Positions 16,264-25,593 of a stretch of 64,000 bases of DNA are shown here, in pieces. The DNA is from Paenibacillus sp. FSL A5-0031 (lineage in GTDB: Bacteria > Bacillota > Bacilli > Paenibacillales > Paenibacillaceae). Under the pieces are notes generated by a model. The model was not told the DNA's origin. It saw only the letters and a program-made list of their open reading frames with translations, and did not search any database. Both the position numbers and the translations under genes were made by a program. The DNA lies in contig NZ_MRTD01000008.1 in assembly GCF_001956295.1 (NCBI RefSeq), positions 275,868 through 339,867 of the forward strand. The letters are read 5' to 3'. Numbering within the stretch: the first letter of the stretch is position 1; every line of letters begins with the position of its first letter.

Positions 16264-17109
16264 TTATTTAACCGCCCCAGCTGTAATCCCGCTTGCGATT
16301 TGCCTTTGAAAAATAATATAAATAATTAGAACCGGAATAATGGTGATCAACAGCGCTGCGAACAACGGGCCCCACTCTGTACGATACTGCATCTCGGCTT
16401 GCATAACGCCAATTTCCACCGGCAGCGTATACTGGGTCGGATCATTAATAAGTATCGTACCCACGATATATTCGTTCCAGATGTTCAGGATGTTGACGAT
16501 GCCAACCGTGATCAAACCTGGCTGCGCCAGCGGAAGCATAACTCGGAAAAATGTCCCGTAATAAGAAGCGCCATCCACAATCGCTGCTTCCTCCAGCTCC
16601 TTCGGCAGCGACTTAAAAAACCCGACGAGCACAAAGATGCCGAAGGCCAGCAAGCTGGACGTATAAACAAATATCAATCCAAGCTTCGTATTAATTAAGC
16701 CGAGCGAATTCATCAAGAAAAACAACGGAATGAGCGCTAGTACAAACGGTACCATCATTGAGGAAATATAAAGCAGAAACAACGCATTGCTTCCTCTAAA
16801 TTTATATCTCGCCAGCACATACGCTGTCGTTGCGGATAGGAGCAGCGCCAATATCGTCGATCCTGTCGTAATGACAAGGGAATTCACGAAATAAGTATCA
16901 AAGTGGTATTTGCTCCACACATACGAGAAGTTGGACCAAATAAGCGGAATCTCAGGCAAAGCCCACGGTGCATTCAAGAAAAATTGTTCATTATTTTTTA
17001 GAGAATCAAGCAAGGTCCAAATGAGCGGGTACAATACCGATATGCCCCATAGGATCAAAATGGCATAGATGATTAGCTTGGCGATTGGATTTTTAATCTG
17101 TATATTCAT
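16264..17109 (-). CDS. Sugar ABC transporter permease, MalG type
   Basis: This is a 281-residue inner-membrane permease of the CUT1 carbohydrate family, with six predicted segments. The cytoplasmic coupling loop is visible as Glu-Ala-Ala-x-x-Asp-Gly-Ala...Pro-Leu-Ala-Gln-Pro-Gly (about residues 188-215), which docks onto the ATPase. It is last in a block with a MalF-type permease (13-base gap), solute-binding lipoproteins and a YesM/YesN sensor system. No ATPase gene is present; in Bacilli such importers commonly share MsmX. The sugar is not identifiable from sequence. The start follows AAGGGGG. Confidence 0.9.
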   Translation of the reverse strand: MNIQIKNPIAKLIIYAILILWGISVLYPLIWTLLDSLKNNEQFFLNAPWALPEIPLIWSNFSYVWSKYHFDTYFVNSLVITTGSTILALLLSATTAYVLARYKFRGSNALFLLYISSMMVPFVLALIPLFFLMNSLGLINTKLGLIFVYTSSLLAFGIFVLVGFFKSLPKELEEAAIVDGASYYGTFFRVMLPLAQPGLITVGIVNILNIWNEYIVGTILINDPTQYTLPVEIGVMQAEMQYRTEWGPLFAALLITIIPVLIIYIIFQRQIASGITAGAVK

Positions 17110-17122
17110 CTCTTTATCCCCC

Positions 17123-18025
17123 TTAGCTCATCTCAACGGGATCATGACGCATAAGCCGTTGAAGTACGATTGTCGTAATTAAGGACAGGACCAGGATGAT
17201 AAACCCTATCGAAGCACCATACCCAAAGTGGAATTGCCGGAATGCCATTTGATACAAGTAGGAGCCCATAACCTGTGTGCTGTTATCCGGTCCGCCTTCT
17301 GTCATAATCCATACGATTACGAAGGAACCGTTAAGCGTAGTCATCATGATGTTAAGAATGGACACTTTCATCTGCTCCCAAACGAGCGGAAGCGTGATGC
17401 TCCAAAACTGTTTCCATTCCCCTGCGCCCTCAATGCTTGCCGCTTCAAAATAGGAAGCAGGAATGCTTTGAATAGCTGCAATGAGAAGAATCATATAAAA
17501 GCCGATACCCGCCCAAATAGCCGGAGGCAGAAGCATCCATATGGTATGATCGGAAAAACCGAGCCACGTTATCGATACTTTTTCACTCGTGAATAACGAC
17601 AAAAATGCATTCAGGAAGCCAATTTGCGGATTATATATGAAATTCCACAATACGCCAATAACAACGACGGAAATTACATTCGGAATGAAGAAAATCGACC
17701 GAAAAAATCCAGCCAGCTTAAAGCCAAACCTAGTGAGCGCTACTGCAAAAAACGTCGCGAGAAGCATAATTCCGATTACTTTGCCAGCAACAAGAAAATA
17801 GTCGTTGCCGATCGCTCTCCACACAATGGGATCATGGAACATCTCTTTGAAATTATCAAAGCCAACAAACGTTTTTGTCTCCGACATGCCGGACCAGTCA
17901 AAAAATGAATAATACAAGCTTTGCACTACCGGATAGATTGTAAATACGCCGAAAAATAAAAGAGTTGGGATGATGAATGATGCGATAAATATATTTCTCT
18001 GCCATTTTACTGTCCCTGAGTTCAT
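17123..18025 (-). CDS. Sugar ABC transporter permease, MalF/UgpA type
   Basis: The product is the partner permease of the CUT1 importer, 300 residues with six membrane segments and the coupling loop Glu-Ala-Ala-Ser-Ile-Glu-Gly-Ala-Gly...Pro-Leu-Val (about 190-215). The frame is open to 18097, but the ATG at 18025 follows GGAGGG by nine bases and gives a family-like N-terminus (Met-Asn-Ser-Gly-Thr-Val-Lys-Trp). It lies 13 bases before the MalG-type gene and about 90 bases after the binding-protein gene. All are probably one transcript. Confidence 0.9.
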   Translation of the reverse strand: MNSGTVKWQRNIFIASFIIPTLLFFGVFTIYPVVQSLYYSFFDWSGMSETKTFVGFDNFKEMFHDPIVWRAIGNDYFLVAGKVIGIMLLATFFAVALTRFGFKLAGFFRSIFFIPNVISVVVIGVLWNFIYNPQIGFLNAFLSLFTSEKVSITWLGFSDHTIWMLLPPAIWAGIGFYMILLIAAIQSIPASYFEAASIEGAGEWKQFWSITLPLVWEQMKVSILNIMMTTLNGSFVIVWIMTEGGPDNSTQVMGSYLYQMAFRQFHFGYGASIGFIILVLSLITTIVLQRLMRHDPVEMS

Positions 18026-18112
18026 ACCTTCCATCCCTCCGAGTAAATTCACAGAAAGTGATCGAGGCGTTATGCCTCGATCAATCTCTGCCGTCAATCT
18101 TTTGAAGGCTTA

Positions 18113-19480
18113 TTATTTGCTAACCTTTTTCACCACGTCAGTTACCCGCTTAACCCACTCTTCAGGCGTAATTTTGCTAATCGTCAGTGCATCTGTTGCA
18201 TCCATCATCGCTTTATCAACGTCAGCGTTGTAAGTGATTGTTGGGATTACAACCGTGTTAGGATCTGTCAAATATTTAGCAGCATCTTTAACATGGCTTG
18301 GCGCATTGGAGCTGCTGATGTCGCCTTTAATGTTGGAAGGCGCGCCGCTTAGCTCAGCCCATTGTGAAGCTTGATCTTTTGAGAAAATGAATTGCAGGAA
18401 CGCTTTAGCTGCTTCTTTGTTTTTCGCTTTTTTCGCGATGGCAACAGTAGCTGTGGATGTATTCGCAACCACTTTACCGCCTGCTTCTTGCGTAATGGAA
18501 GGAATGAAACCAAAGTCAAAGCCAGCAGGAACGTCTTTAGCCATTTCATTAGGCAGCCAAAGGCCATTCACAATGAAAGCATCTTTGTTTTGCAGGAACA
18601 GCATTTGTGAATCCGTGTGATTGATTTGGATAGAAGCTTTGTCGATGTAATCCTTATCGCGCATTTCTACGATTTTGTTCAATGCAGCAAGAACAGCAGG
18701 GCTTTCAAAAGCTTCTACTTTGTTAGCTGCCATATCTTGAAGAATAGAGAAATCGTTGTTGTTTGCTGATACGATAGCTGGATACAGGAACGAGCCATTG
18801 ATATAGTACGGGTATTTACCTGTGTGAATGAACGGCGTAATGCCGTCTGCTTTGATTTTTTCGCTTACAGCAAGGAACGATGGGAAGTCAGTTGGCTCAG
18901 CCCAGCCTTTTTCCTTGAAGAGCGCTTTGTTCCAGAAAACACCCCATGAGTTGAGTACGAGTGGAATGTTGTATACTTTACCGTCAAATTGTTGAGCAGG
19001 TTGAGCCAAAATGTCGCTGATTAGATCACCGTCAACGTTTTTGGCATCTTTCAGCCAATCCGTCAAATCCTCCAGCTGGCCGTCTTCAACCATTTGGCGA
19101 TCGTTCAATACCGGACCATCGATGTATACGAAATCTGGCGGGTTGCCGCCGATCCAGCGCGGTCTATTTTGATCGTTAATTTTAGGTCCTGCGGATTCTT
19201 TAATGTTAAGCTCCGGATTTGCAGCTTGGAAATCAGCAATAACTTTTTTCCACCATTTATCGCCATACCCGCCCACAAAATATTGAATTTCGAAATCGCC
19301 TGTCAGCTTAACCGTCGTGTCGGTTGCAGCAGGTGCGTCCGTCGCTTCAGCAGCCGGCTCCTTTGTAGGTGCATTAGTAGCTGCTCCACCATTATTGCTA
19401 TTCGAGCCACATCCAACTAACGATACGGCAGCCAAAATAACGGCGATACCAAGCGCTGCAATCTTTTTCTTCATAATCAT
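18113..19480 (-). CDS. Extracellular sugar-binding lipoprotein (ABC family 1)
   Basis: A signal peptide with lipobox Leu-Val-Gly-Cys (about residue 23) is followed by a Ser/Asn/Gly and Ala/Thr-Pro-rich spacer, then a type II periplasmic binding fold of the CUT1 group. It should be anchored to the outer face of the membrane and deliver sugar to the two permeases downstream. The frame begins at a TTG at 19498, but the ATG at 19480, nine bases after GGGAGGG, is the proper start. The gene is separated from the second binding-protein gene by about 190 bases, room for its own promoter, and the very strong ribosome site suggests high expression. Confidence 0.9.
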   Translation of the reverse strand: MIMKKKIAALGIAVILAAVSLVGCGSNSNNGGAATNAPTKEPAAEATDAPAATDTTVKLTGDFEIQYFVGGYGDKWWKKVIADFQAANPELNIKESAGPKINDQNRPRWIGGNPPDFVYIDGPVLNDRQMVEDGQLEDLTDWLKDAKNVDGDLISDILAQPAQQFDGKVYNIPLVLNSWGVFWNKALFKEKGWAEPTDFPSFLAVSEKIKADGITPFIHTGKYPYYINGSFLYPAIVSANNNDFSILQDMAANKVEAFESPAVLAALNKIVEMRDKDYIDKASIQINHTDSQMLFLQNKDAFIVNGLWLPNEMAKDVPAGFDFGFIPSITQEAGGKVVANTSTATVAIAKKAKNKEAAKAFLQFIFSKDQASQWAELSGAPSNIKGDISSSNAPSHVKDAAKYLTDPNTVVIPTITYNADVDKAMMDATDALTISKITPEEWVKRVTDVVKKVSK

Positions 19481-19669
19481 TAAAGCAAACCCTCCCAAAA
19501 ATGATGTTTTTTACACTGTACCTAGGGGCTCATCTTGCTGCTCCATCGTGTAATTTCATCATAAATTGGGAGGGCTATAATCTCTATTGAATATCTTCCA
19601 TATATTCTTTATTATCTTCTCTTCCGTGCATATAAAGCTATTTTTCGAGTAATTTCGCTAAGATAGCGC

Positions 19670-20953
19670 TTATTTTTGCTGATTGCTCTTATTTTCTGCA
19701 AAAGACTGCAATTCATCTAATGCCGCTTTTGGCGTCATTTGCTCATATAGAACAGCTTCACCTAGCTTACGGGTATAATCAAGCACCGCTTGCCAAGCAG
19801 GCTCCTTCGCCGGATAAAACCTCGCTTTGCTTAACGCTTCCAAATCGCTTTTGATCACTTCGCTTTTCTCCGACAGCTTGGTGCCCACCGTCGTCGTAAC
19901 GGGAAGAAACCCTTCGCGTTTAATCATTTCTTCATAAGCTCGATCTTCATAAAGGAAGTCAAGAAACTTGGACAACGCTTCTTTATTGGTATGATCAGTT
20001 TTGAAGGACACGAGCAGATCATGTACACCAAACGTAATTGGCGATGTACCATCCTTTACTGGAATCGGACCCTTTCCCCATTCCAGCTCCGGAAACTCTT
20101 TGGGGACGACTGCCGAGAAATAATTGCCAGATATCATCATAGCAAGATGGCCTCCGCCCATAATTCGCTGCTTCTCGTCGCGAGTCGTTATGTTCGGCTC
20201 TGGCTCAGTCAAGCCTTTATCAAACAGCTCTTTAAAAAAAGTCAATCCTTCCACATTGGTCGGTGAATTAATGGCCCATTTCCCATCTTTAATCCAATCT
20301 CCACCCGAGCCAAAAAATATATAAGACAAAGTCGCCTGTGTCTCATTGTCCGACAGGTCAATTCCGAAGCCGTCTGCTGCGCCAAGTGCTTTAATTTTCA
20401 TTGCGGCCTGCTCTAGCTCCGACCACGTTGTCGGAGGGGCAGCAATGCCCGCTTTGCGGAACAGCTCCTTGTTATAGTATAAATTCCGTGTAGTAGCAAC
20501 GTATGGAATTGCGTATTGCACCCCGTCTATCTGATCCATATCTACTAAGTTCGGATACAGCCGATTCGCTAGTTCAGGCGATATAATATCATCCATATTA
20601 TTTAACAAGCCATCCTTGGCGTAATGGGCATACACATTCGTATTCAGAAGATCGGGAGGCTGGTTTTTGCTAATCATAGTCGTATAGATTCCATCAAGTA
20701 TATCCCAGTTGGCTACTTGCAGCTCTACATCAATGAGAGGGTTTTTCCTCTCAAACTCTTTTACCAGCTTTTCAAGCAGCGGCTTCGTTTCCGTACTGTA
20801 TTCGGAGGCGACAAACCGAATCAACGCCCGCTCCTCCTTCGGAGTAGCAACTGGCTCTGGGTTCTCGTTCATGCACGAAGAGGAAACTACTGTAATTAAC
20901 AAAAGGCTGATAGCAACCATAAGAGGTTTAATTCCATACCGTTTTCGCTGCAT
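19670..20953 (-). CDS. Second extracellular sugar-binding lipoprotein
   Basis: The 427-residue protein has a signal peptide with lipobox Ser-Ser-Ser-Cys (Cys27) and a type II binding-protein fold (Ile-Arg-Phe-Val-Ala-Ser-Glu-Tyr at the start of the mature part; Leu-Tyr-Tyr-Asn-Lys-Glu-Leu-Phe-Arg-Lys-Ala-Gly in the middle). It differs clearly from the next binding protein downstream. It sits 29 bases after the RbsB-like sensor gene, so it may belong to the sensing unit rather than be the main import receptor. The AAGG ribosome site is 13 bases away, a weak arrangement, suggesting lower expression than the second lipoprotein. Confidence 0.85.
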   Translation of the reverse strand: MQRKRYGIKPLMVAISLLLITVVSSSCMNENPEPVATPKEERALIRFVASEYSTETKPLLEKLVKEFERKNPLIDVELQVANWDILDGIYTTMISKNQPPDLLNTNVYAHYAKDGLLNNMDDIISPELANRLYPNLVDMDQIDGVQYAIPYVATTRNLYYNKELFRKAGIAAPPTTWSELEQAAMKIKALGAADGFGIDLSDNETQATLSYIFFGSGGDWIKDGKWAINSPTNVEGLTFFKELFDKGLTEPEPNITTRDEKQRIMGGGHLAMMISGNYFSAVVPKEFPELEWGKGPIPVKDGTSPITFGVHDLLVSFKTDHTNKEALSKFLDFLYEDRAYEEMIKREGFLPVTTTVGTKLSEKSEVIKSDLEALSKARFYPAKEPAWQAVLDYTRKLGEAVLYEQMTPKAALDELQSFAENKSNQQK

Positions 20954-20982
20954 AAAGTTATATTATCCTTCCGAATAGGGAT

Positions 20983-21969
20983 CTACTTACTCGTTATAAA
21001 TGGGAATAGCAGCTTCTGATTTTCCGTTGTGTACATATTTTCTTTCGTAATGACATTGGATTCGATATAGGTGATAGGCTCGGTTTTTTCTCCATCAATT
21101 AGCTTTAGCGCCGCTTTCACGCCAAGATAACCCATATTAAATGGCTTTTGTACAATAGAAGCTGTCATAATGCCCGACTCCAGCAACTGAACCTCATCAC
21201 TGGTGCTATCAAATCCAATAAGATTAATAGCACCTGTCTTGTTATACTCCTTCAGCAGCCTTGCAACCCCTTGTGACGCGGATTGATTGAGCGTAATAAA
21301 TGTATTAATGCCGGAATCACTTCGAAGCAGCCGCTTGGCAATTTCATAGGCTTGATCCTCGGAATCATCTGCATAATAGGTTTCCATTGCACTCGCTTTG
21401 TAGCCCTTTAATGCAAGGCGCATTCCCTCCAGCCTCTCTTGCGAAATAACCGAGCTCGCGTAATCACTAATAACGGCAATATTCGGATCGCCGTCCGTTT
21501 CCTGAATGGAGGTTTGTCCTGCTAGTTGTCCTGCTTCTTTATGGTTGCTTGAAACAACGATAGGAGAGGGCTTCATACTCGGAGAATGATTAATAATGAC
21601 CAGCTTGATGCCTGCAGCGCGCGCCTTGGCAAGAATAGCTGGCATTCGATTATCCATTACCATATCTATGACAATCGCTTGCGGCTTCCGTGCGATCGCA
21701 TCCTCCAAGATTTGAATCTGAGCATTGGAATCGCCTTCAATAAGCGGACCTTCTACACTTAGGTTTAGCCCCGTCTCTTTGGCTGCTGCTTCCGCACCCT
21801 GATTGACTGCCTGCCAGAAATCAAGTCGAATATTTAAGGATTTCAAAATGACCGTAACATTTTTCTCCTCATGGTTAACGCCAAAAAGCAGATTAAAGTT
21901 GAATACAAAATAGATGGCAATCATCGCAATTGCCACGACTAGCAGCAGCGTAAATCGATGCTTTCGCAT
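20983..21969 (-). CDS. Membrane-anchored RbsB/XylFII-like sugar sensor protein
   Basis: The protein has an N-terminal membrane segment (about 7-28) with no lipobox, then a type I periplasmic binding fold of the ribose/xylose-binding group (Ala-Ile-Val-Ile-Asp-Met...; Leu-Ile-Gly-Phe-Asp-Ser-Thr). It lies directly after a YesM-type kinase gene and ahead of the transporter genes. In Clostridium, XylFII with LytS and YesN forms a three-component sugar sensor in which the binding protein reports to the kinase. The same gene arrangement here suggests that role rather than transport. The uptake permeases for type I proteins (RbsC-like) are absent. SD GGGGG upstream. Confidence 0.8.
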   Translation of the reverse strand: MRKHRFTLLLVVAIAMIAIYFVFNFNLLFGVNHEEKNVTVILKSLNIRLDFWQAVNQGAEAAAKETGLNLSVEGPLIEGDSNAQIQILEDAIARKPQAIVIDMVMDNRMPAILAKARAAGIKLVIINHSPSMKPSPIVVSSNHKEAGQLAGQTSIQETDGDPNIAVISDYASSVISQERLEGMRLALKGYKASAMETYYADDSEDQAYEIAKRLLRSDSGINTFITLNQSASQGVARLLKEYNKTGAINLIGFDSTSDEVQLLESGIMTASIVQKPFNMGYLGVKAALKLIDGEKTEPITYIESNVITKENMYTTENQKLLFPFITSK

Positions 21970-21984
21970 TATTTTGCTTCCCCC

Positions 21985-23769
21985 TTAATCGAGCTTCGGT
22001 ATTACGATCGTAATACAGGTGCCCTCTTCAATTTCGCTGCGAATTTGGATGCCATACTCATGTCCAAAATAGAGCTTAATCCGCTCGTTTACATTGCGTA
22101 TCCCGATGCCCTGGTTGGCGTTATCCTCCAAGTTGCTGTAGAGAAGCTTCCCTAGCTGTTCCGCTGACATCCCTTGGCCGTTATCCTCTACTTCAAAAAT
22201 AATTTGATCGCCAGACTGCCTTCCACGTATCGTAATTAATCCATCATCCATGCCATACATGTTCCGGATGCCATGATATATCGCATTTTCTACAAAAGGC
22301 TGCAGCAATATTTTTAACGTTTTATAGTCGAGAATTGATTCTTCCATATCAATGACATAATTAAGCTCATCGTTATAGCGCATTTTCTGTATAAGCAAGT
22401 AGTTCGTAATATGCTCAATTTCCACTCGAATTGGAACGAGCTCTTTTTCCTTCGTAATGCTGGCGCGGAACAGCTTAGCTAAAGCGGATGTCATCAGAAC
22501 GACCTCCTCATGCTGCTTCTGCTCGGCCATCCACACAATCGAATCGAGAGTGTTGTATAGAAAATGGGGATTGATTTGCGATTGAAGCAGCAGAAGCTCG
22601 CTTTTTCGCTTATTTTCCTGATTTAAAATCGTTTCCTCCATTAGAAACTTGGTTCGGCTGACCATTAAGTTAAAAGATCGACCCAGCTGTCCAATTTCAT
22701 TCATTTGGCCAATTTCCGTCTGAATATTAAAGTTGCCCTTCTCTACTTGCTTCATGTCGGATTGCAATACTTTAATAGGCTTGGATAAGCGATGTGACAA
22801 TCCTATGGAAATCAGCAGCGTAACAGCTAAGCCGCATAAGGAATAAAAAATAATGGAATTACGCAGACCCTCTTTGTTTGCAATCAAATCATCTGAATAA
22901 GCCACTCCGGCAATTCTCCATCCAAAGTTTGTGTCCTGCACGGAGTAAATACGTTTGTCTCCACCCTCGTTCACGACGAAGGATTGACCGCTTGGAGCCT
23001 GCAAAACTTCTGCAATACGCTCTGTACGCAGTTTGCTATCGATGAGCTGCTGCTGCGGATGATAAACGATATGGCCTTCGTTATCCACGATGAAGAGATA
23101 ACCTTTTTTGCCGAGGTTAATATTTTCGCAAATGTCATTAATGACACTTAAGTTTAGATCAACGAGGAGTACGCCATCCGCCTTAATCCCATCTGTGCTC
23201 TTAAGCTCTCGACTCAGAGAAACAACCCAGCGGTATTCGTTTTCAATTAAGCTTTGTACATGAGGTGCAGAAACGACGGACCTGCCGCCTGCCGCTTTTG
23301 CCAGCTGATACCACTCTTGATCCTCTATCTTCGTATTTGGATTTAAGGTAGTTATTCGGCGGTCAGAAACAAATCGACCATTGTATCCAAACACCATAAT
23401 GGATGCAATGTCCTTGCGCGTATACAAAATCGCCTGAAACAAGTCGGAAATTTGCTTCTCATACGTGCGGCGGTTCTCTGCGCTGATAAAGTTATTGTCC
23501 GATATGTAATACTTGACGTCCTTATTCGTTAAAGCGAGCAGTGATATATTTTCCATATTGTCGACATACGATTGAATATTTAAATTGACTTGCTTAATGA
23601 TTTCCTCAATGTAGCCCTTCGAATTCCGCTCAACCGCCGCGACGGAAACCTGATAGCTTACTAGAGTTGTTAATACAATTGCAGCCAAAATCAGCATAGA
23701 AAACGCCAAAGATATATTGGATTGAATGCTTTTTAGCGGAAACAAAGGAAAGAACCGATCTTTGAGCAT
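21985..23769 (-). CDS. Sensor histidine kinase, YesM/LytS type
   Basis: The 594-residue membrane kinase has a first membrane segment (about 18-40), an extracellular Cache-like sensor (about 45-290), a second segment, a HAMP region (Leu-Ser-Lys-Pro-Ile-Lys-Val-Leu), then the YesM-type histidine kinase box. The phospho-acceptor is His in Gln-Ile-Asn-Pro-His-Phe-Leu-Tyr-Asn, followed by an HATPase domain with Asn box and Asp-Asn-Gly-Gln-Gly. It probably phosphorylates the AraC-type regulator encoded one base upstream, in response to sugar seen directly or through the RbsB-like protein encoded 15 bases downstream. Confidence 0.93.
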   Translation of the reverse strand: MLKDRFFPLFPLKSIQSNISLAFSMLILAAIVLTTLVSYQVSVAAVERNSKGYIEEIIKQVNLNIQSYVDNMENISLLALTNKDVKYYISDNNFISAENRRTYEKQISDLFQAILYTRKDIASIMVFGYNGRFVSDRRITTLNPNTKIEDQEWYQLAKAAGGRSVVSAPHVQSLIENEYRWVVSLSRELKSTDGIKADGVLLVDLNLSVINDICENINLGKKGYLFIVDNEGHIVYHPQQQLIDSKLRTERIAEVLQAPSGQSFVVNEGGDKRIYSVQDTNFGWRIAGVAYSDDLIANKEGLRNSIIFYSLCGLAVTLLISIGLSHRLSKPIKVLQSDMKQVEKGNFNIQTEIGQMNEIGQLGRSFNLMVSRTKFLMEETILNQENKRKSELLLLQSQINPHFLYNTLDSIVWMAEQKQHEEVVLMTSALAKLFRASITKEKELVPIRVEIEHITNYLLIQKMRYNDELNYVIDMEESILDYKTLKILLQPFVENAIYHGIRNMYGMDDGLITIRGRQSGDQIIFEVEDNGQGMSAEQLGKLLYSNLEDNANQGIGIRNVNERIKLYFGHEYGIQIRSEIEEGTCITIVIPKLD

Positions 23770-23770
23770 G

Positions 23771-25396
23771 TTAGGCTCCGCTCCCCTTTATTTGTTTCTC
23801 TCTATAATCCTTTGGCGTTATACCTGTGTGCTTCTTAAATAAAATGCTAAAATAATTCGGGTCCTTGTAGCCCACCTGCTCCGCAATTTCATACAGCTTC
23901 ATCGCCGAATTGTGAAGCAGCTCCTTCGCCTTAGCCACCCTTACGCTGGTCAAATATTCGATAAACGTCTCTCCTGTATGCTGTTTGAACACGAGACTGA
24001 AATAGCTTGAGCTCATGAGCACATGACGGCATAAGTCCTGCAACGACATCTTTTCATTCGCGTAATTCGTATCAATATACTCCACCGCGCGATGAATTTG
24101 CATGTTGGTCAAATAATTACGGTTATCCGCTATAGTAGAAATAACGGAGCTTACCATGTCCTTTAGCCAAATCTCAACCTCGTCCAGCGTCTTGAACTTG
24201 AATATGTTCATCAGCTTCATTTGCTGCTCAAACGGTGATTCCTGCTCTCGAACAGCTAGCTCCTGCACAGAGTTCATCAGCGAGAGAACAACCTTTTGCA
24301 TTTGCAGCATACAAGCTTCCACTGGAACAAGAGAGGTTTTCAGCTCCGCTACCCCTTGTTCAATCAATTGGTAGGCTTCTTGAATGGCGCCTGTCTTCAC
24401 AGCAGCAGCCAGCTTGCGGTCGAGGTCATGACTCAGCGGCATGTATCCGGAAGGTTTTCCTTCTATATCAATAATGCTCAGCACTCTATTCTTTCCTAGC
24501 AGGAAACGATAGTCCAGCACCGACAATGCGCTCTTGTAAGATAACGGCAGCTGTTCAGCGAGCGTACATGTTCGTCCAATTCCTATCGTCACTGTAAACT
24601 TCAAATATTTCTCAATATGATAGCGGACCTCCTCAGCAAGCGAAAATCCTTGTTCATATAGCAGGCTTTCACTGTCATGTCCAAAAATGATGGCAACCAT
24701 CCGTTCCTCACGGGTTCGGAAGGTCAGCACATGCTCTCGGTCCAGCGTTTCATTAAAAATATCATAAGCAGCGAATCGCAAAAATTCGACATCATGCTCA
24801 TAGGAGGACAGTTCTCGGTCGCCAAAATCGTCGATATCTACGACCATGACCAAATATAGCGGTGATATCGGCGGCAGGTTGAAATAAGCAAAACGTTCTG
24901 CGATTTCCCCTTTTCCTAAACCAACCGCAACTAAACGCTCTAGAAATCGCTCTTTAAGCAGCGGAAGACTGTGCTCCAGCTGGTTGTTTAGCCTGCCCAG
25001 ATCTTCACGACGCTGCTTCTCTTCATCCATCTCTGCTTTAATTCGATCCAGGAGCTGACGTATTTCTTGCGCTGTAATCGGTTTCAGAATGAAATCAGAA
25101 ATTTTAAGCCGAATCGCCTGCTGCGCATACTCAAATTCGTCATAGCCCGTTAATATAATCATTTTTATATACGGAAATTGAGCGGAAATTAAACCAGCCA
25201 GCTCTAATCCGTCCATGAACGGCATACTGATGTCTGAAATAACGAGCTCCGGCCTATCCAATTCTACGGCATCCCACGCTTCTCGACCGTTAGCGTAATC
25301 ACCAATCAATTCGAAGCCATGCTCATTCCAATTGATTGTATTTTTTAATCCGATTCGGACAACCGCTTCATCATCGACAATAATTACTTTATACAT
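23771..25396 (-). CDS. Response regulator, YesN type (receiver + AraC DNA-binding domain)
   Basis: An N-terminal receiver domain (Val-Asp-Asp-Glu at the start, phospho-acceptor in Val-Ile-Ser-Asp-Ile-Ser-Met-Pro, Lys in Leu-Lys-Pro) is followed by a central region of about 290 residues and a C-terminal AraC helix-turn-helix pair (Leu-Gln-Asp-Leu...; Ile-Ala-Glu-Gln-Val-Gly-Tyr-Lys-Asp-Pro-Asn-Tyr-Phe). The frame is open 54 codons upstream, but the ATG at 25396 follows GGAGAGG and starts exactly where receivers begin; 541 residues. It likely activates the sugar-binding protein and permease genes downstream. It is the first gene of the block, preceded by a ~200-base non-coding gap holding no gene. 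Confidence 0.92.
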   Translation of the reverse strand: MYKVIIVDDEAVVRIGLKNTINWNEHGFELIGDYANGREAWDAVELDRPELVISDISMPFMDGLELAGLISAQFPYIKMIILTGYDEFEYAQQAIRLKISDFILKPITAQEIRQLLDRIKAEMDEEKQRREDLGRLNNQLEHSLPLLKERFLERLVAVGLGKGEIAERFAYFNLPPISPLYLVMVVDIDDFGDRELSSYEHDVEFLRFAAYDIFNETLDREHVLTFRTREERMVAIIFGHDSESLLYEQGFSLAEEVRYHIEKYLKFTVTIGIGRTCTLAEQLPLSYKSALSVLDYRFLLGKNRVLSIIDIEGKPSGYMPLSHDLDRKLAAAVKTGAIQEAYQLIEQGVAELKTSLVPVEACMLQMQKVVLSLMNSVQELAVREQESPFEQQMKLMNIFKFKTLDEVEIWLKDMVSSVISTIADNRNYLTNMQIHRAVEYIDTNYANEKMSLQDLCRHVLMSSSYFSLVFKQHTGETFIEYLTSVRVAKAKELLHNSAMKLYEIAEQVGYKDPNYFSILFKKHTGITPKDYREKQIKGSGA

Positions 25397-25593
25397 CGAA
25401 GCCTCTCCAGTCTGTAAATGCCAATATACGAGCAGTAACAATATACTCCAATTATGCATGAGAATACACCAGCTTACAATTCCTTGATTCAGGAAAATGT
25501 CGAAAAACCCGGCCGCTAGCGACTCGGGTTCTCTTGGCTTGAGCGGCAGCAAAATCATGCTGCTCCATCCACCATTTCATATACTACTTTGCT

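Noticed and set aside
25397..25558. N-terminal extension of the YesN regulator
   Set aside because: The extra 54 codons have no ribosome site and are not receiver-like. The ATG at 25396 has GGAGAGG.
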